DNA of 64,000 nt, from positions 238,408,503 to 238,472,502 of the forward strand of contig NC_073692.1 of the NCBI RefSeq assembly GCF_029784155.1. The letters are read 5' to 3'. This stretch comes from Uranotaenia lowii. Lineage: Eukaryota > Arthropoda > Insecta > Diptera > Culicidae. The notes beneath the pieces are model-generated. The model was not told the origin of the DNA. It worked only from the letters and a program-made list of their open reading frames with translations, and did not search any database. Each line of letters begins with the position of its first letter. Position 1 is the first letter of the stretch. This document shows positions 34,955-46,440 of the stretch, piece by piece. A program made the position numbers and the translations under genes.

Positions 34955-35280
34955 ATAGTAAAAAATTTTGATATTTCATCGTTTAAAAATCACTGTCTGA
35001 ACTTCCGCTTGAAGAACGTCATGGATTCCGCCAATCTGGTTTGTAGATGGAGATGGTTCCAGTGAGACGTGCCATAAATCAGGATTATTTTCCTAGATGT
35101 TGTAGTTTCTTAAGGTACAAGGGAAGATTTAGATCTCTCAATCCGCGTTCTTCGCATTACACTTTGGTAATCAGGGGCGCCTTCGTAATACAAGTTGCGT
35201 ATAAAACAACCTATGCGTTGGCGATAGTTCTCCGGTAGATCATAGCCCAGGATGTTGTTTCTTGGATGTGTAGTACTGTC

Positions 35281-37200
35281 TCTTTATTCTTTATTCTTTA
35301 TTCTTTATTGGAGGGGAAAAAGCCCTTATGAAACAGATTGAATCCGTCTCATATGCGCGTAAAAACCCTCATCTTTTGCATCAACAGATTACAATTTAAA
35401 TCTAAATGATACATCGAGTACTTAAATTTATCACACAATACAATTAATACAATTTTCTCTTAAAACTATAATTATGAAAGTGCTCTACGGGATTTACATT
35501 TGAGTGTGTTTCGGGAGATATGAAAATCGAATTCTGATGAAACGCGGTTGAACGTTTGGATTGTTCTTATGAGAGGTGCATTTTGACCATAATTAGTAGA
35601 AGCATGCGGAACAACTAGGAAAGGTTGAGAGCGAAGGTTTCTGGGTCTATTGTTAAAATTTACAAGTTCTAAAATTTGGGGACAGTCGATATGACCCAGA
35701 ATTATGTCAGATATAAAATATGCATCAGACACAGCTCGACGGGAAGACAGTGTTTGTAGACCAATAAGATTGCATCTGTTTTCGTATGCAGGAAGATTGA
35801 CAGGATCGTTCCATGGTAGATTGCGGAGAGCGAAGCGTATGAATTTTCGTTGAATCTTTTCGATACGATCGATAGAGTTGTTGTAACGAGGATTCCACAC
35901 TACCGAGCAGTACTCTAAGTTAGATCGGACTAGTGCACAGAATAGAACTTTAAGGCATTGGATGTCTCTGAAATGCTTGGTTATTCTAAAAAGGAAACCG
36001 AGACATCTTGAAGCTTTAGTAACAATGTATGAGATATGGTCTTTGAATGAAAGTTGTTGGTCGAACATAACACCTAGATCTTTCACAACGCTGACACGTT
36101 TGAGAGGTGTTTCTTGAATGTGGTAGTCATAGAAAAATGTTGAGTGCTTCCTTGTAAATGATATGATTGAACATTTTGTAGCATTTAGGACCATACGGTT
36201 CTCGCGGCACCAATTCGAAAAGGCGTCCAGTTGAAGTTGTAAAAACTCTGTATCTTTGGGGGCACGAATGGTAAAGTAGAGTTTAAAATCGTCAGCGTAC
36301 GAAATATGCATACATCTCAGTGCGAGGTTTACGTCATTCAAGTACAATAAAAATATGAAGGGCCCTAAGTGAGATCCTTGAGGGACACCGGATGTTACGC
36401 GGAAAGGTTTAGAGGTATGGTCTCCTATTTTAACTGACATGCTTCGACCTGAGAGGTAGGTTTCGAGCCACCGGAGCATTGTCCCACAGATGCCCAGGCG
36501 AGAAAATTTGGCAATTGCTATTCTGTGATTGATTTTGTCGAAGGCAGCAGATAAATCCGTATAGATAGCATCGACTTGGTGGCGTGCTTGGAGCGCATTT
36601 AAAATATACGTAGAATAAACTACTAAATTGGAGCTAGTGGATCTCTTTGGCATGAAGCCATGTTGAGTGTCGCATATATATGACGAGCAGTTGTGCGTGA
36701 AGTATTCGAGAACAACAAGTTCAAACAATTTAGACGCTGCGCAAAGGGCAGCGATTCCGCGGTAGTTTGATACGTCAGACTTGTTCCCTTTCTTGTAGAC
36801 GGGGAATACATAGGATTCCTTCCAAACGTCGGGGAACACGCCACTACGGAGTGAAAGCAGAAAAATGTGGGCTAAGGCAGGCGACATCGTTGTTGAGCAT
36901 TTTTTTAGTATTATTGATGGAATGCCGTCCGGGCCTGGGTTAGTCGAACATTTAAGGTTGGAACAAGCGAATTCAACAGCAGCAGGAGTGATTAGCGGAT
37001 GAGGTGCGATCGTATCACGAAGTGGCACATTAGATACAGCCGCAGAAATTTCAGCTTCATTTAGGGTTTCATCGGTGAAGACATTTTTGAAGTGGTTACG
37101 AAACAAGTTGCATATTTCTGGAGTGGTGCAGGCTACGTTGTCAGATGCGAAGTTGTTGATACTTTTGCTGAGTTGACATACCAGTCGGAATAATTTCCCC
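35281..37200 (-). mobile_element. 5'-truncated non-LTR retrotransposon (CR1/Jockey group)
   Basis: The minus strand encodes an open reverse transcriptase from about 37200 to the stop at 35472-35474. Motifs: NPGPDGIPSIILKK, IYTDLSAAFDKINH (motif A), TSGVPQGSHLGPFIFLLYLND (motif B), ISYADDFKLYF (motif C), and a C-terminal part with FRITKHFRDIQCLKVLFCAL and SNLEYCSVVWNP. No endonuclease and no RNase H are present; the 5' part is lost. The element ends at about 35281 with four copies of a seven-base repeat (TTTATTC on the plus strand) in place of poly-A, which favours the CR1-like over the Jockey clade. The RT frame has no stop for about 570 residues. Confidence 0.8.
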
Positions 37201-37480
37201 ACAGGAAACAATAGCAATAGCAATAACAATAACAATAGCAGCTTTGGAGAAGATGATAGCTTGAGTCTTTTTCGGATAGGGATGAAGAGAATTGTGCCTG
37301 CTCCAGTGACATTGAGCATTTCCTTGAGCCATTTCATTCACCTTTTTGATGGAACCAGATGTTTGACAGACATTTGCGATCTTTGGCAATACTGTAAATG
37401 TAAAGGTTGAATAACAAGGCACTCAGACTTGATCCATGTGGTATTCCATCGATGAATATTGTTGTCTTACGTCAATTGTA
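37201..37480 (-). mobile_element. Scrap of another non-LTR reverse transcriptase
   Basis: On the minus strand the frame reads IFIDGIPHGSSLSALLFNLY, the RT motif B (GxPQGSxLSPxLFNxY) with His for Gln, followed by SIAKDRKCLSNIW, soon broken by a stop. It abuts a CAATAG/CAATAA microsatellite (37208-37245) at the 5' limit of the truncated element on its left. It is a degraded fragment of a different LINE. Confidence 0.6.
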
Positions 37481-37668
37481 CAGATTTTTTTTTGCTCAAT
37501 CCAGGTAAATTTTACCTCGCTAAAAAGGTAAGTTTACCTCGAAGAGGTAGAAAGTCCTTTTTTGGATTTACCCCATTTTCTCGGTTAATTGTACCTTTTT
37601 ATTCTGCTAAATTCAAGTAAACTTCACCTTGCTACGAGGTAAGCATCATTTGTTAACAAATTCAACAA

Positions 37669-39096
37669 TTGAGGCACTTAGGATCAGAGGGGTGCAAGTG
37701 ATTTTTTTATCAAAACTGAGATAAACTGTTTTTTGGATAGTTAAAGTATAGATTAACATTCTGTAGAAGACACAGGTCAAAAGAAAAATTATTTCGATAT
37801 TTTTAAGCTATTTATAAAAAAACGTGTCAATGAAAATCCTGTTTCGTTTGGTGTCAGAAGGGTGCAAGTACACTTGCACCCTTCTGACACCAAAGGATTA
37901 TACTTTTAGGCTGATTTCATTAGAACGTATACATTTTTGTCAGTTGAAAACAACATCATCTAGCCCCGACTAGGATTTTCTACTGGTTCTGACCAGGAAA
38001 ATCAAAAGTCCTCAGATAGATAAGTGATGAAAATAAATTCAGGTGTAACTTCGTCGGCATTAAAATCTCATTGTTATGTATACAAAAAATTCTAAAATAT
38101 TTTTTATGGCAAATTTAGCAAAACACAAAACGCACTTAACAATATTTTTTTGGCAAATATATCTAAGAAAAATCTCTCGGATGAAAGCTCAGAGGATTCA
38201 GGGTTTTCGACAGGCTCTGATCATGATGTCACATACTATCCCACGGAACAAAATGAAACTTCGAAAAGTTCAGATGAGTAGTTGCGACAGGTAGTTTATA
38301 AAAAAATACATAAAGTCTTTTAAGGAATATTTACATAACTGTTTAGGAAAGAGGTCTGGTATAATTAGACCAAACAAAAAAAAATTAAGTGTCTGCTGCT
38401 GCAGTTGCTAGCGAGAATGAGTCCATTCCTGGAGAGTCAACTGGCCATTCATCAAGACCCCAAAAACGCAAACGAAATCAGGCAGTCTGGAAACTCATCT
38501 TGCGAAAAAAGCTACGAAACCAAGGGGAAGCGTACGTTGGTTCTACCGGAAAACGCGACCAGCTAAACAGTTAATTCCAATGAATGAACACATATGCAGG
38601 TATTCTTGTGTATCCATTAAGGAAAAAGAGAGATTGAAAGTTTTCAACAAATTCTGGGAATTAGGATAGTGGAACTTGCAAACCTCGTTCATTTATGAGT
38701 TGCATAGAAATTTGAAGCCCGAAAACGCAGAAAATTAAATGTGTGAACAAAAACAAAACATCTAGTATCATAATGAAAATACTCGTTACATACAGGTTCC
38801 AAAAGGATGCTATCATATTGTTTGGAGTCAGAGGGGTGCAAGTGTCATTCTTGGGATCAGAAGGGGGCAAGTAAAATATATCAATAAAAGTAGTTCGCCG
38901 TTCTAACATAAATATCGCAAAAACTTTGGTTTTTCTTTCAGAATCGTTCATTTTAGACCTCATGAGACACACTCCATCGAAAATTTAGTAGAAAAATTGA
39001 TTCAATAATTTTGATTTAGAAAAAAAACTTTGAGGCCCGTTTTCTCGAAATCATCATTTCGGCACTTGCACCCCTCTGATCCTAAGCGCCTCAATT
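37669..39096. mobile_element. Terminal-inverted-repeat DNA transposon relic
   Basis: Left end AATTGAGGCACTTAGGATCA then GAGGGGTGCAAGTG; right end CACTTGCACCCCTCTG then ATCCTAAGCGCCTCAATT, one mismatch over about 30 bases. Subterminal copies of the GGGGTGCAAGTG word also occur at 37855-37885 and 38820-38875. Inside is a decayed plus-strand ORF (38389-38667). The AATT next to each end may be a target duplication or part of the repeat. Length about 1.43 kb. Confidence 0.7.
38389..38667 (+). pseudogene. Decayed ORF inside the TIR element
   Basis: The frame encodes a Ser-rich leader, then PQKRKRNQAVWKLILRKKLR and NQGEAYVGSTGK. A one-base shift near 38552 leads into PMNEHICRYSCVSIKEKERL and FNKFWELG, then a stop. 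The pattern of a basic KxLRNxGxxYxSxxGK motif followed by Cys-x3-Cys and a FWxLG ending is, to my recollection, a recurring module at the N-terminus of insect transposon-derived proteins, but I cannot name the superfamily. No catalytic domain follows. Confidence 0.4.
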
Positions 39097-39277
39097 ATTT
39101 AAAAAAAAATTCAATGTGTTTCAAGTTTATTCCATTAACGCCTTCTTCTTTAATACACAGTCAGTCAGAAAATAAACCTTTCACATAAGGACTATTATAA
39201 ATTTATTATAATTTAGTTTATGTTTTGAGTTTTAATCACATTAAGATTTCTTAAAGGCATTTTGTTTTTTTTTTCAG

Positions 39278-42200
39278 CATAAATCTCTCTGGATTGGAAT
39301 TCTGTTGCCTTTACTCAGAAACAAGAAACTTAGAAAGTATACTGTCCACCTTAGCTACGATTGGCACCAACATTTGTGTCTGTAGAGAAAATTTTATCAG
39401 AAGTCTCGAGGAATCAAATCACGTATTTAAAATTCTAAAAAAAATAGAAATTCTCAACGAAAAAATTCACGTTATAAGAATCAATTTGAAACAGAAAACA
39501 ATTCGACCTGTGTCAGGGATTGTTTATGCAGTTGCCACTTCTGGCAGCACCGGTCAGCCAAAGCTTGTACGAGTTCCTTTAAAATGCATCCTACCAAATT
39601 TGGAAGCCCTCGAGAGAATCGGGCAAGTCACAGAACGGGATCGAGTTTTCATTTCATCTCCACCGACTTTCGATCCGTTTATTTTGGACGTGTTTTTGGC
39701 ATTGCGGAACGGAGCCTGCTTGGTAATGGCCGATCGGAGGACTCGATTATGGCCGGCACGATTACTCGAATCGGTGATCCTGCCAGAGAAAATAAGTTTT
39801 GTTCAGATAACTCCATCGCTTTTCTGCCACTGGATGGATGACTCGAAAGGAAAGGCCCTCCTTGAACCGGGAAGCTCGTTGAGGTAGGATTAAATTTCAA
39901 TCCTTTTATTTTCTCACAGATGGCTTATGAAGTCGGCAAGCACGTATGTCGTGCAACGAGCCAGAAGGTTTTTCTCAAAGCTTAAATTATGGCAAACATT
40001 TATATTAGAAAATTACTCTTTAAATTATTACGGTTCAAAGAATGCTCAAAGTGTGTAATTTTTAATTTAATACAAATTTTACCTCGAATTGAAGCATGTT
40101 TATGCTTTTTACAGAACCCTTATCGTAGGTGGAGAACCGTTTCCAAGGTCACTAATGAAACTCCCAGTTGGATGCCCAGTTCAGGTGTTTAATGTTTACG
40201 GAATAACAGAAATCTCATGCTGGGCAACGATCCAAAAACTTGCGCCAGAACTTGATGTGGTAGATGTTCCAATTGGGGTTCCGCTCGATCCTTCCATAGA
40301 ACTGATACTCCACGATGTTGACACCGGTTTGCCGATTATCGTAAACGGAAAATTGAACGTTCGAGGGGAACTTTACATTGGAAGCAGCTCACGGAAATGC
40401 CTGGTTGGTGATGAAAATTGGGAGCTGACTGAAGTATCAAAAATGGTACCTTCTGTATAGTTTTTCCAAAAAGCTCAGTTTTAATTTTTTTTGCCTATTT
40501 CAGCTATACAGACGAACAGGAGATCTCGTCGAGCGTCGTGGTGATGGTGGATACTATTATGTAGGTAGATGCGATCACATGATCAAGCGATTCGGTGTTC
40601 GAGTAGGTTTATCCCGAATAGAATCAACAGCCGAACGATACAGAGGAATTTCTCGAACCTGTTGCGTATTCAAGCCTGATAGTAATAAAATAGTACTTTT
40701 TTACACGGGCTGTGATAAACCAACTACCGAGTTCCGCAAATTTCTCAGCTCAAACTTGGACCAGGCAGAAGTCCCTGATGATTTACAATGGGTCAATGAA
40801 TTTCCACTTTCAACTCATGGAAAAATCGACAGACGAGCGCTTCTGCAAATGATGAACGAACGAGGGGAAGAATTATGTATCGAATATTGGTTTAAACGAC
40901 AGATTTCCAATCTTTTCGGGGTTTTCTCGAGCAACTCTGTTGACACCAAACGAGTGAGATTCGATACATCTGTTCTAGACAAATCGTTCATTGATTTCGG
41001 TGGAACGTCAATCCAGGCTCTTCGAATAGTAACCGATATTCAAGAAAACTTTCACCTCAAGGCACGGGATCTTATGGGTATGTTGCTGGACCAATCGATT
41101 AGTATAGAAGCAGTGTTAGGCTATCTCAGAACCATTAGGGCAGTTAGTTCAAGAGAAATTTGTACAGAGTTTTCTGTGAATTCGCAGAAGATTGTGGCAA
41201 AGCCAGTTTATGATCTTGGGAAATGTATCGATGCCACACCTACGATAATTGTTTCAAAAAAATACATACTGTTGGCCGTAGGGAGTCATTCGCACAAAGT
41301 TGCTGTTTTAAAAGTTGATGCTGAGTCTGAAACTCTTGTGTCCGAGCTCGTTCTTCCGGATAGAGTAGAAAGCCCGGTTACCACTCTAGATGAAGAACTT
41401 GGATTGGTGGGATGCTACAATGGGTTCATGTATTGCTTTGAGCTATGGACCGGGAAAATTCGTTGGAGTTTCGACTCAGGAGGAATGATTAAAAGTCAGG
41501 CAGTGGTAGTTGACGGCAGCATCTTTTATGGAAGCTATGGTGCTGATTTCAATTTGTTCTCCCTTGATAAGGTAGGTGTAATCCAAATTTAAATTAACCT
41601 ATTCTTACTATTTTTTTTACATTATAGGAAGGTTCTCCAATCTGGAAACAAAAAATCGGTTCCAAGGGCATTTTATCTAGGTCGACGTATCTTGGCAATG
41701 GAACAATATTCGTCGCTACTCTTGATGGTACCTGTACATGTCTGTCAGTAAATGATGGGTGTAGTAGATGGATTTTTAAATTAGATTCTCCAGTTTTTGC
41801 CAACATTGCCTATCATCAGCCTCTCGATATATTAGCCGTAGCGGAAGTTCGAGGATTGGTACATTGTTTAAGCGCTTCCAGTGGGAAAGAAGTAATGTGT
41901 TATGAAAAAGGGTCATTCTTTTAAGTGATAAAAACTTTATTTTTAGATATGGAACATTCCCATTGAAGCAAATTTGTTTTCTACACCGACAATATTGCAG
42001 CACCCTAACTCGATTGATTTAATTTTTGGGTGTCATGATCAGCACGTTTACTGTTATCAGTGGAAAACTACGGATAATGAACCATCCTTGAAGTGGAAAA
42101 GTAAACTTCAATCTCCCATTTATTCGGGAGTGCTAGTAACAAACAACCTTGCTCTGGTGTGCACCACGGCCGGATATGTCAATCTGGTTTCTCTCACATA

Positions 42201-42342
42201 CGAAGGAAAAGTTGTCGGATGTGCGAAACTGGAGGGAGAAGTTTTTTCAACTCCGGTGGCGTTGTTGGCAACCGATTCCTTTTTCGTCGGATGTCGTGAC
42301 AACAATATTTACCGGATGGAAGTTTACTCAAAAACCAGGTAA
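39278..42342 (+). CDS. AASDH/ACSF4-like adenylating enzyme, coding exons 2-6
   Basis: Exons 39278-39883, 40115-40445, 40504-41571, 41628-41891 and 41947-42342 join without frame breaks; with exon 1 the product has about 961 residues. Order of domains: AMP-binding with VYAVATSGSTGQPKLVRV (phosphate loop), FNVYGITEISCWATI and LYRRTGDLVERRGDGGYYYV (A8-like region); a carrier domain with FIDFGGTSIQALRI, whose Ser is the expected phosphopantetheine site; and a C-terminal series of beta-propeller repeats such as GCYNGFMYCFELWTGKIRWSF, GTCTCLSVNDGCSRWIF and GCHDQHVYCYQW. This is the arrangement of AASDH (ACSF4, Drosophila U26), proposed to activate an amino or fatty acid of uncertain identity. The stop follows YSKTR; a further exon cannot be fully excluded because CAGGTAA also resembles a donor. 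Confidence 0.88.
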
Positions 42343-42772
42343 CGCAAAATAATATATGTATAAACTATTTTGTTAATTTTCACCGTATAGCAGCATTATT
42401 TAAGAGAAATGTCCTTTAATTCATTACTTACTATAACTTAATCGGAAGTATTCCTAAATGTTTATAAATTAGCTTGTATTTATTTTGTTCATTTTATATA
42501 ACAAATGGCCTGTATATTCTCAATTTGTTCAACACATTATCAATAATTTACATCGCATTCATTAAAATACCGATTTTATTCGGAAAAACAGTGAAATTGA
42601 AAGATTTTAAAAACAAATACAAACACGTAGGGATCTCAATGAAACTTGATGTTTCCTCGTAGAGATTCATCTTACATTCAAAGCGCACATCTTCCGAGGA
42701 TATGATGGCTAGCATCTTACAAATGCAAGAATCACCAACCCACAGAAAGTGTACTATGTATGCCGTGACCGT

Positions 42773-42846
42773 GATTTGATCTCATGACCGTTGGCTTAGA
42801 AGACTCGAAGGTTATCTATCCTCTACGCCACGGAGCAAACAAATAA
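42773..42846 (-). repeat. tRNA-derived SINE-like fragment
   Basis: The minus strand reads GCTCCGTGGCGTAGAGGATA, which resembles the 5' half and A-box of a tRNA gene, and after about 40 bases GAGATCAAATCACGG, a degenerate B-box. The sequence that follows shows no poly-A tail in the next 150 bases. It looks like the head of an old tRNA-derived SINE. Confidence 0.4.
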
Positions 42847-42884
42847 GCAACCAGCGGTTGACTAATGCTAATACATACATGCTA

Positions 42885-43072
42885 AAGCCTAGTCCACACT
42901 AGGCAACTTGGACTGCGATTTCGGTTGCTGAGACTTATTTATGTTTACATCTTGGTTGCTGAAGGTCTCCCATACTAGTCGGGAGACATGAGACGAGACG
43001 AATTCAAATGTAAACATAAACAAGTCTCAGCAACCGAAATCGCAGTCCAAGTTGCCTAGTGTGGACTAGGCT
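42885..43072. mobile_element. Hairpin MITE of 188 bp
   Basis: A near-perfect palindrome. The arm AAGCCTAGTCCACACTAGGC, continuing AACTTGGACTGCGATTTCGG TTGCTGAGACTT, is repeated inverted at 43010-43072; the middle has a smaller inverted pair around GGTCTCCC and GGGAGACA. TA stands on both sides. It has no coding capacity. The high arm identity suggests a young insertion. Confidence 0.75.
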
Positions 43073-43090
43073 TAATACATTTCTATCAAT

Positions 43091-44128
43091 AGGTGGTATG
43101 AAAAAACCCTAGCAATTGCTTTCGCTAAACTAAATCGAGCATTCGAGCAGTCGCAGAAAGCAATTGCTTCGGTTGATATGAATAAAGTTTTTTCTGACAG
43201 CTGTTTTCTCAGTCAGGAGCTTTTACTTTTAGTACAAGCTAGTTTGGTATGAATAAAGCCCAAATCTGAAGCAATCGCTCGAGAAATCTCCTAGCAATTA
43301 CTTTATTTTCTAAGCATGCTTGGTAGCAGACTTTTCCAATAAACAAATTCTTCAACAACGTCTTGAATTTATAAAATGAGCAATATTACACTTCAATACA
43401 ATTTAAAAAGGCATTTTCAACATAGATAAAGAACAGTCGAAGTGATAACCCAACTTTTTTCATATTCCTGTCGTTGTATGAAATGATTCGTCTAAGATGA
43501 AACAACACAAATCAATAAGTAAATATTTCAAATTAAAAAAATCCGGCTACAGTGGAAGAAGTCCCAATTGGCTTGAAGTTGGAAGAAAGTTGTAATAATT
43601 TAAAACATAATTCCGATCTCCCAAATTTATATGATTTTTTTATAATTCAAAGATTAAAAAAAAAACATCTAACTTAAGATGCGCGCCTATTGCCTTTTTT
43701 TATATATTGGATTATCCCAATCCGAAAACGTGTGGGAGAGCTTATGATAAATGTTAAAAAGCTAGGCCATTTTTTGTTTGTCAATATTCAATTTTCTTTA
43801 AACATCAACATACGAGCATGTATTGACTTAAATTTTTCCGTTCGTTCTTACACCCACCACCCGCACCGTCGATTTCATGGCTATTTTAGTCGTACTTTTC
43901 AATTTTTTGATCGTCTTCTTTCATTTTACTTTAGAAAATTTCAGATTCTGCTAGTTGGATAGCTCTTTTTTTCGAAGCAAAAGCTATGTTCTAAGACTTT
44001 AGTACACATCTGCTAAGCAAATGTTTATTCATACCAAACTAAGCAAATGCTTTGGGCTTTTGCTTTGCTTGATTTCGAGCAAAGTAAAAGCTACCGAAGC
44101 AATTGCTAAACCTTATTCATACCACTAA
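43091..44128. mobile_element. Foldback MITE with GTGGTATGAA ends
   Basis: The left end GTGGTATGAAAAAACCCTAG, then CAATTGCTTTCG, pairs with the right end CGAAGCAATTGCTAAACC followed by TTATTCATACCAC. A second inverted pair lies inside, TTTGGTATGAATAAAGCCC (43242-43260) against TTCATACCAAACTAAGC (44029-44045). TA is near both ends, with one extra G at the left. The AGCAATTGCT word recurs many times in both arms. Confidence 0.65.
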
Positions 44129-44696
44129 ATGTTTTCATTTGCAATTTTCAAGCTAACTTAATTGAATACGAACATTGTGCGGTTAACAAAAAAAAAAAAA
44201 AATGGTTTGTATGTCACGTGTAATAAGTTTGGTAATTTATTGAAATCTTCATTTCAAATATTTACTAGAATAAAATTTTTCTTATTCTGATTTTGACACG
44301 AAATATAAAAAAAAAAGAAAAATTGGGAACTGGAAAATTTGATCTTTTCAGGTTTGGGAAAGCATGAAAATTTGAAATTGTTTGATACTTGAATATTTTG
44401 AAAATTGAATTTAAAAAAATGTTGATCGTGAAGAATTTAAAAGATGAAACTTTTAATTTTTGTGAACTATGGAATAGTTTGGAATTTTGAAAACTTGAAT
44501 AATTAAGCTGAAAATTTTAAAACTGGAACATTATGGAACATAAAGGATGATACGGTCAAAATTTGGCCAATGTCAACTTGACGTATTTCTTTCAATTTTG
44601 CATTTAAAAAACCTGAACATCCCTCATTTTAAAGGTGTGTGTATGTAGAATGTTGCTCCTATTTTGATTTTGGAATTCACTCTTCAGTTGTCAAAA

Positions 44697-44885
44697 TGCC
44701 ATCCAAGAAAGAAGAGCAGCGTATCAAAATTAGCTACTCACACGCGAAGCTGGCAAAATCGCTAAAAGTTGCCAAATCAACCGTTACAAATGTAATTAAA
44801 GTGTTTGGGGAACGTTTGTCGACAGCCAGGAAGTCTAGATCGGGGGGAAATCGAAAACCGGAAGCCGCTGAGACGACAAAGAGAG
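44697..44885 (+). pseudogene. Mariner transposase, N-terminal half
   Basis: Starts at the ATG in ATGCCATCCAAG and encodes MPSKKEEQRIKISYSHAKLA then KSLKVAKSTVTNVIKVFGERLS, a helix-turn-helix for terminal repeat binding, followed by a basic linker. The frame is cut at 44885 by the LTR retrotransposon and continues at 53713 (duplicated GAGAG). Confidence 0.8.
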
Positions 44886-45097
44886 TGTAAGTGCGTAAGG
44901 CATAAATGAAAACTGAAAAATGAGCGTGCAAGCAATCAGCTGTTATGGACATTAAAGATTTGTAAATAGAAATCATAAAAAGAAGAGATCGAAGGTTTCC
45001 TTAGCGATCGAAATAAATGATCCGGCCTCTTTCGATTTGGATCTTAAAGTTAAAGCAAGTGTTTTAAGATAATCTTGAGAAAACCCAGCAACTTACA
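44886..45097 (+). repeat. Left LTR, 212 bp
   Basis: Begins TGTAAGTGCG and ends GCAACTTACA, so TGTAAG and CTTACA form the short terminal inverted repeat. It is identical by eye to the right LTR except for a 10-base deletion after CTGTTATGGA (near 44948). Confidence 0.9.
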
Positions 45098-45675
45098 GTG
45101 GCGAACGAGGAAAAGTTGGTAAGTTCTTAAGTGATCCGAGTTGGATTGAATAGCTGAAGTGCGAACTAAAATTTTAAGAAGTGTTGATGGTTTGATAGTA
45201 AGTTCGAGTGAAAACTATTTTTTTGCAATATTTTTGGGTGCACAGTTAACTAGTTAACTAATTAAAATTTGATTAAGAGGTTTTGACTAGTGACTAAAAA
45301 GCTTATTTTATTTGGTTGTTTCTTTGGCAGAGTAGTCGGTCGAATTTAGACGCTACCAGCAGCCTTTGTTTTTTTAAGGTGCCATTGTCGACGCCACCCA
45401 TCGCCATTGGAGACGCCGTCCATCACAGCCAGGACGCCGGCGTTGTTGATTGTTTTTTTGGAAGGTCTGGTATTTTCGGTGCTGTTTTAACTGCATTGGA
45501 TTTGGTGTTGAGCTGTGAAAAAAATTTTGGAAATTTTATTAGTTGGTGAGTGATTATTTTACAGTTTTTATTTTTATTATTTGACAATTTTCATTGTTTT
45601 TTTTTTCAACCAATTCTGTGGATTGCATTCTTTTGTATTTTTATTGTTATTGGCTTTGTTTTATTTGAAAAAGCA

Positions 45676-46440
45676 ATGGCCATGTTTGGAACAATTGACC
45701 CGTATGTTCCGGGAACGTCTTTCTCTAATTATATAGAAAGATTGGAATATTTCTTCTCATGCAATAATATTGCGGAAGATAAGAAGAAGGATCTTTTTCT
45801 GAGTTTTTGTGGCATGGTAGTTTTCGATGAGATAAAGCTACTTTTTCCGGCCGTTGATTTAAAAACTTTAAGCTATGAGGACATTTCTAAGAAATTGAAG
45901 GAAAGATACGATAAGAAAGATTCGGAGTTGCATGCGTATTGCAGATTTATTAACAGAAAGCAGGGACCCAACGAATCAAATGAAAATTTTATTTTGGCGG
46001 TTAAGCTATTGACTGAAGCGTGTGAATTTGATGGCTACCGAGACAGAGCCATCAGGAATAAGCTGGTAATGGGGGTCCTGGATAAAGATCTCAGAAGAAG
46101 GTTGTTCAATAAAGAGAATTTAACTTTGAAGACGACTGAGAGGATGCTGAAAAGCTCCGAAAGGAATTTAGATAACGACCGATTTATGGATGCAGAGAAT
46201 ATTAATTCGGTAAAATTTAGGTTAGGTGATAGACAGGAACGACGGGATTCAAGAGGCCTAGAAAGAAGATCAACTTTTAGAGGCAGGTCACGAAGTCGGG
46301 ACTTTGGTAGGTCCGAAAGATATAATCCGTTCAACAGATCACCATCAGGAAGCCGTTTCAAGTCGAAAGGCCGCTATGCAAATTTCAAATGCAACTATTG
46401 TGGCGAGATGGGTCATGTATGGAAATCGTGTTTTGAAAGG
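45676..46440 (+). CDS. Gag-like protein of the LTR retrotransposon
   Basis: Reading from the ATG in AAAGCAATGGCC gives MAMFGTIDPYVPGTSFSNYI at the start, then a capsid-like helical region with LKTLSYEDISKKLKERYDKK and FINRKQGPNESNENFILAVK, an Arg/Ser-rich basic linker, and a single zinc knuckle CNYCGEMGHVWKSC near the end. The family normally continues into pol. Here the frame runs into the inverted integrase segment at about 46436 and stops at 46530, so residues after CFERIR are foreign. Confidence 0.8.

Larger units (their letters stand above)
32458..39277 (+). other. Intron 1 of the AASDH-like gene (6.8 kb)
   Basis: From GTGAGTATC at 32458 to the acceptor TTTTTTCAG ending at 39277. It carries at least six mobile or repeat units, described separately: two MITEs plus one nested in the second, a truncated non-LTR copy, an RT scrap, and a terminal-inverted-repeat element with a decayed ORF. 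Two related GGTAAATTTTACC-rich segments occur at 32530-32600 and 37500-37640, in roughly inverted orientation. Confidence 0.8.

Noticed and set aside
42474..42662. Small open frame after the AASDH stop codon
   Set aside because: Low-complexity AT-rich frame without recognisable features; probably 3' untranslated sequence.
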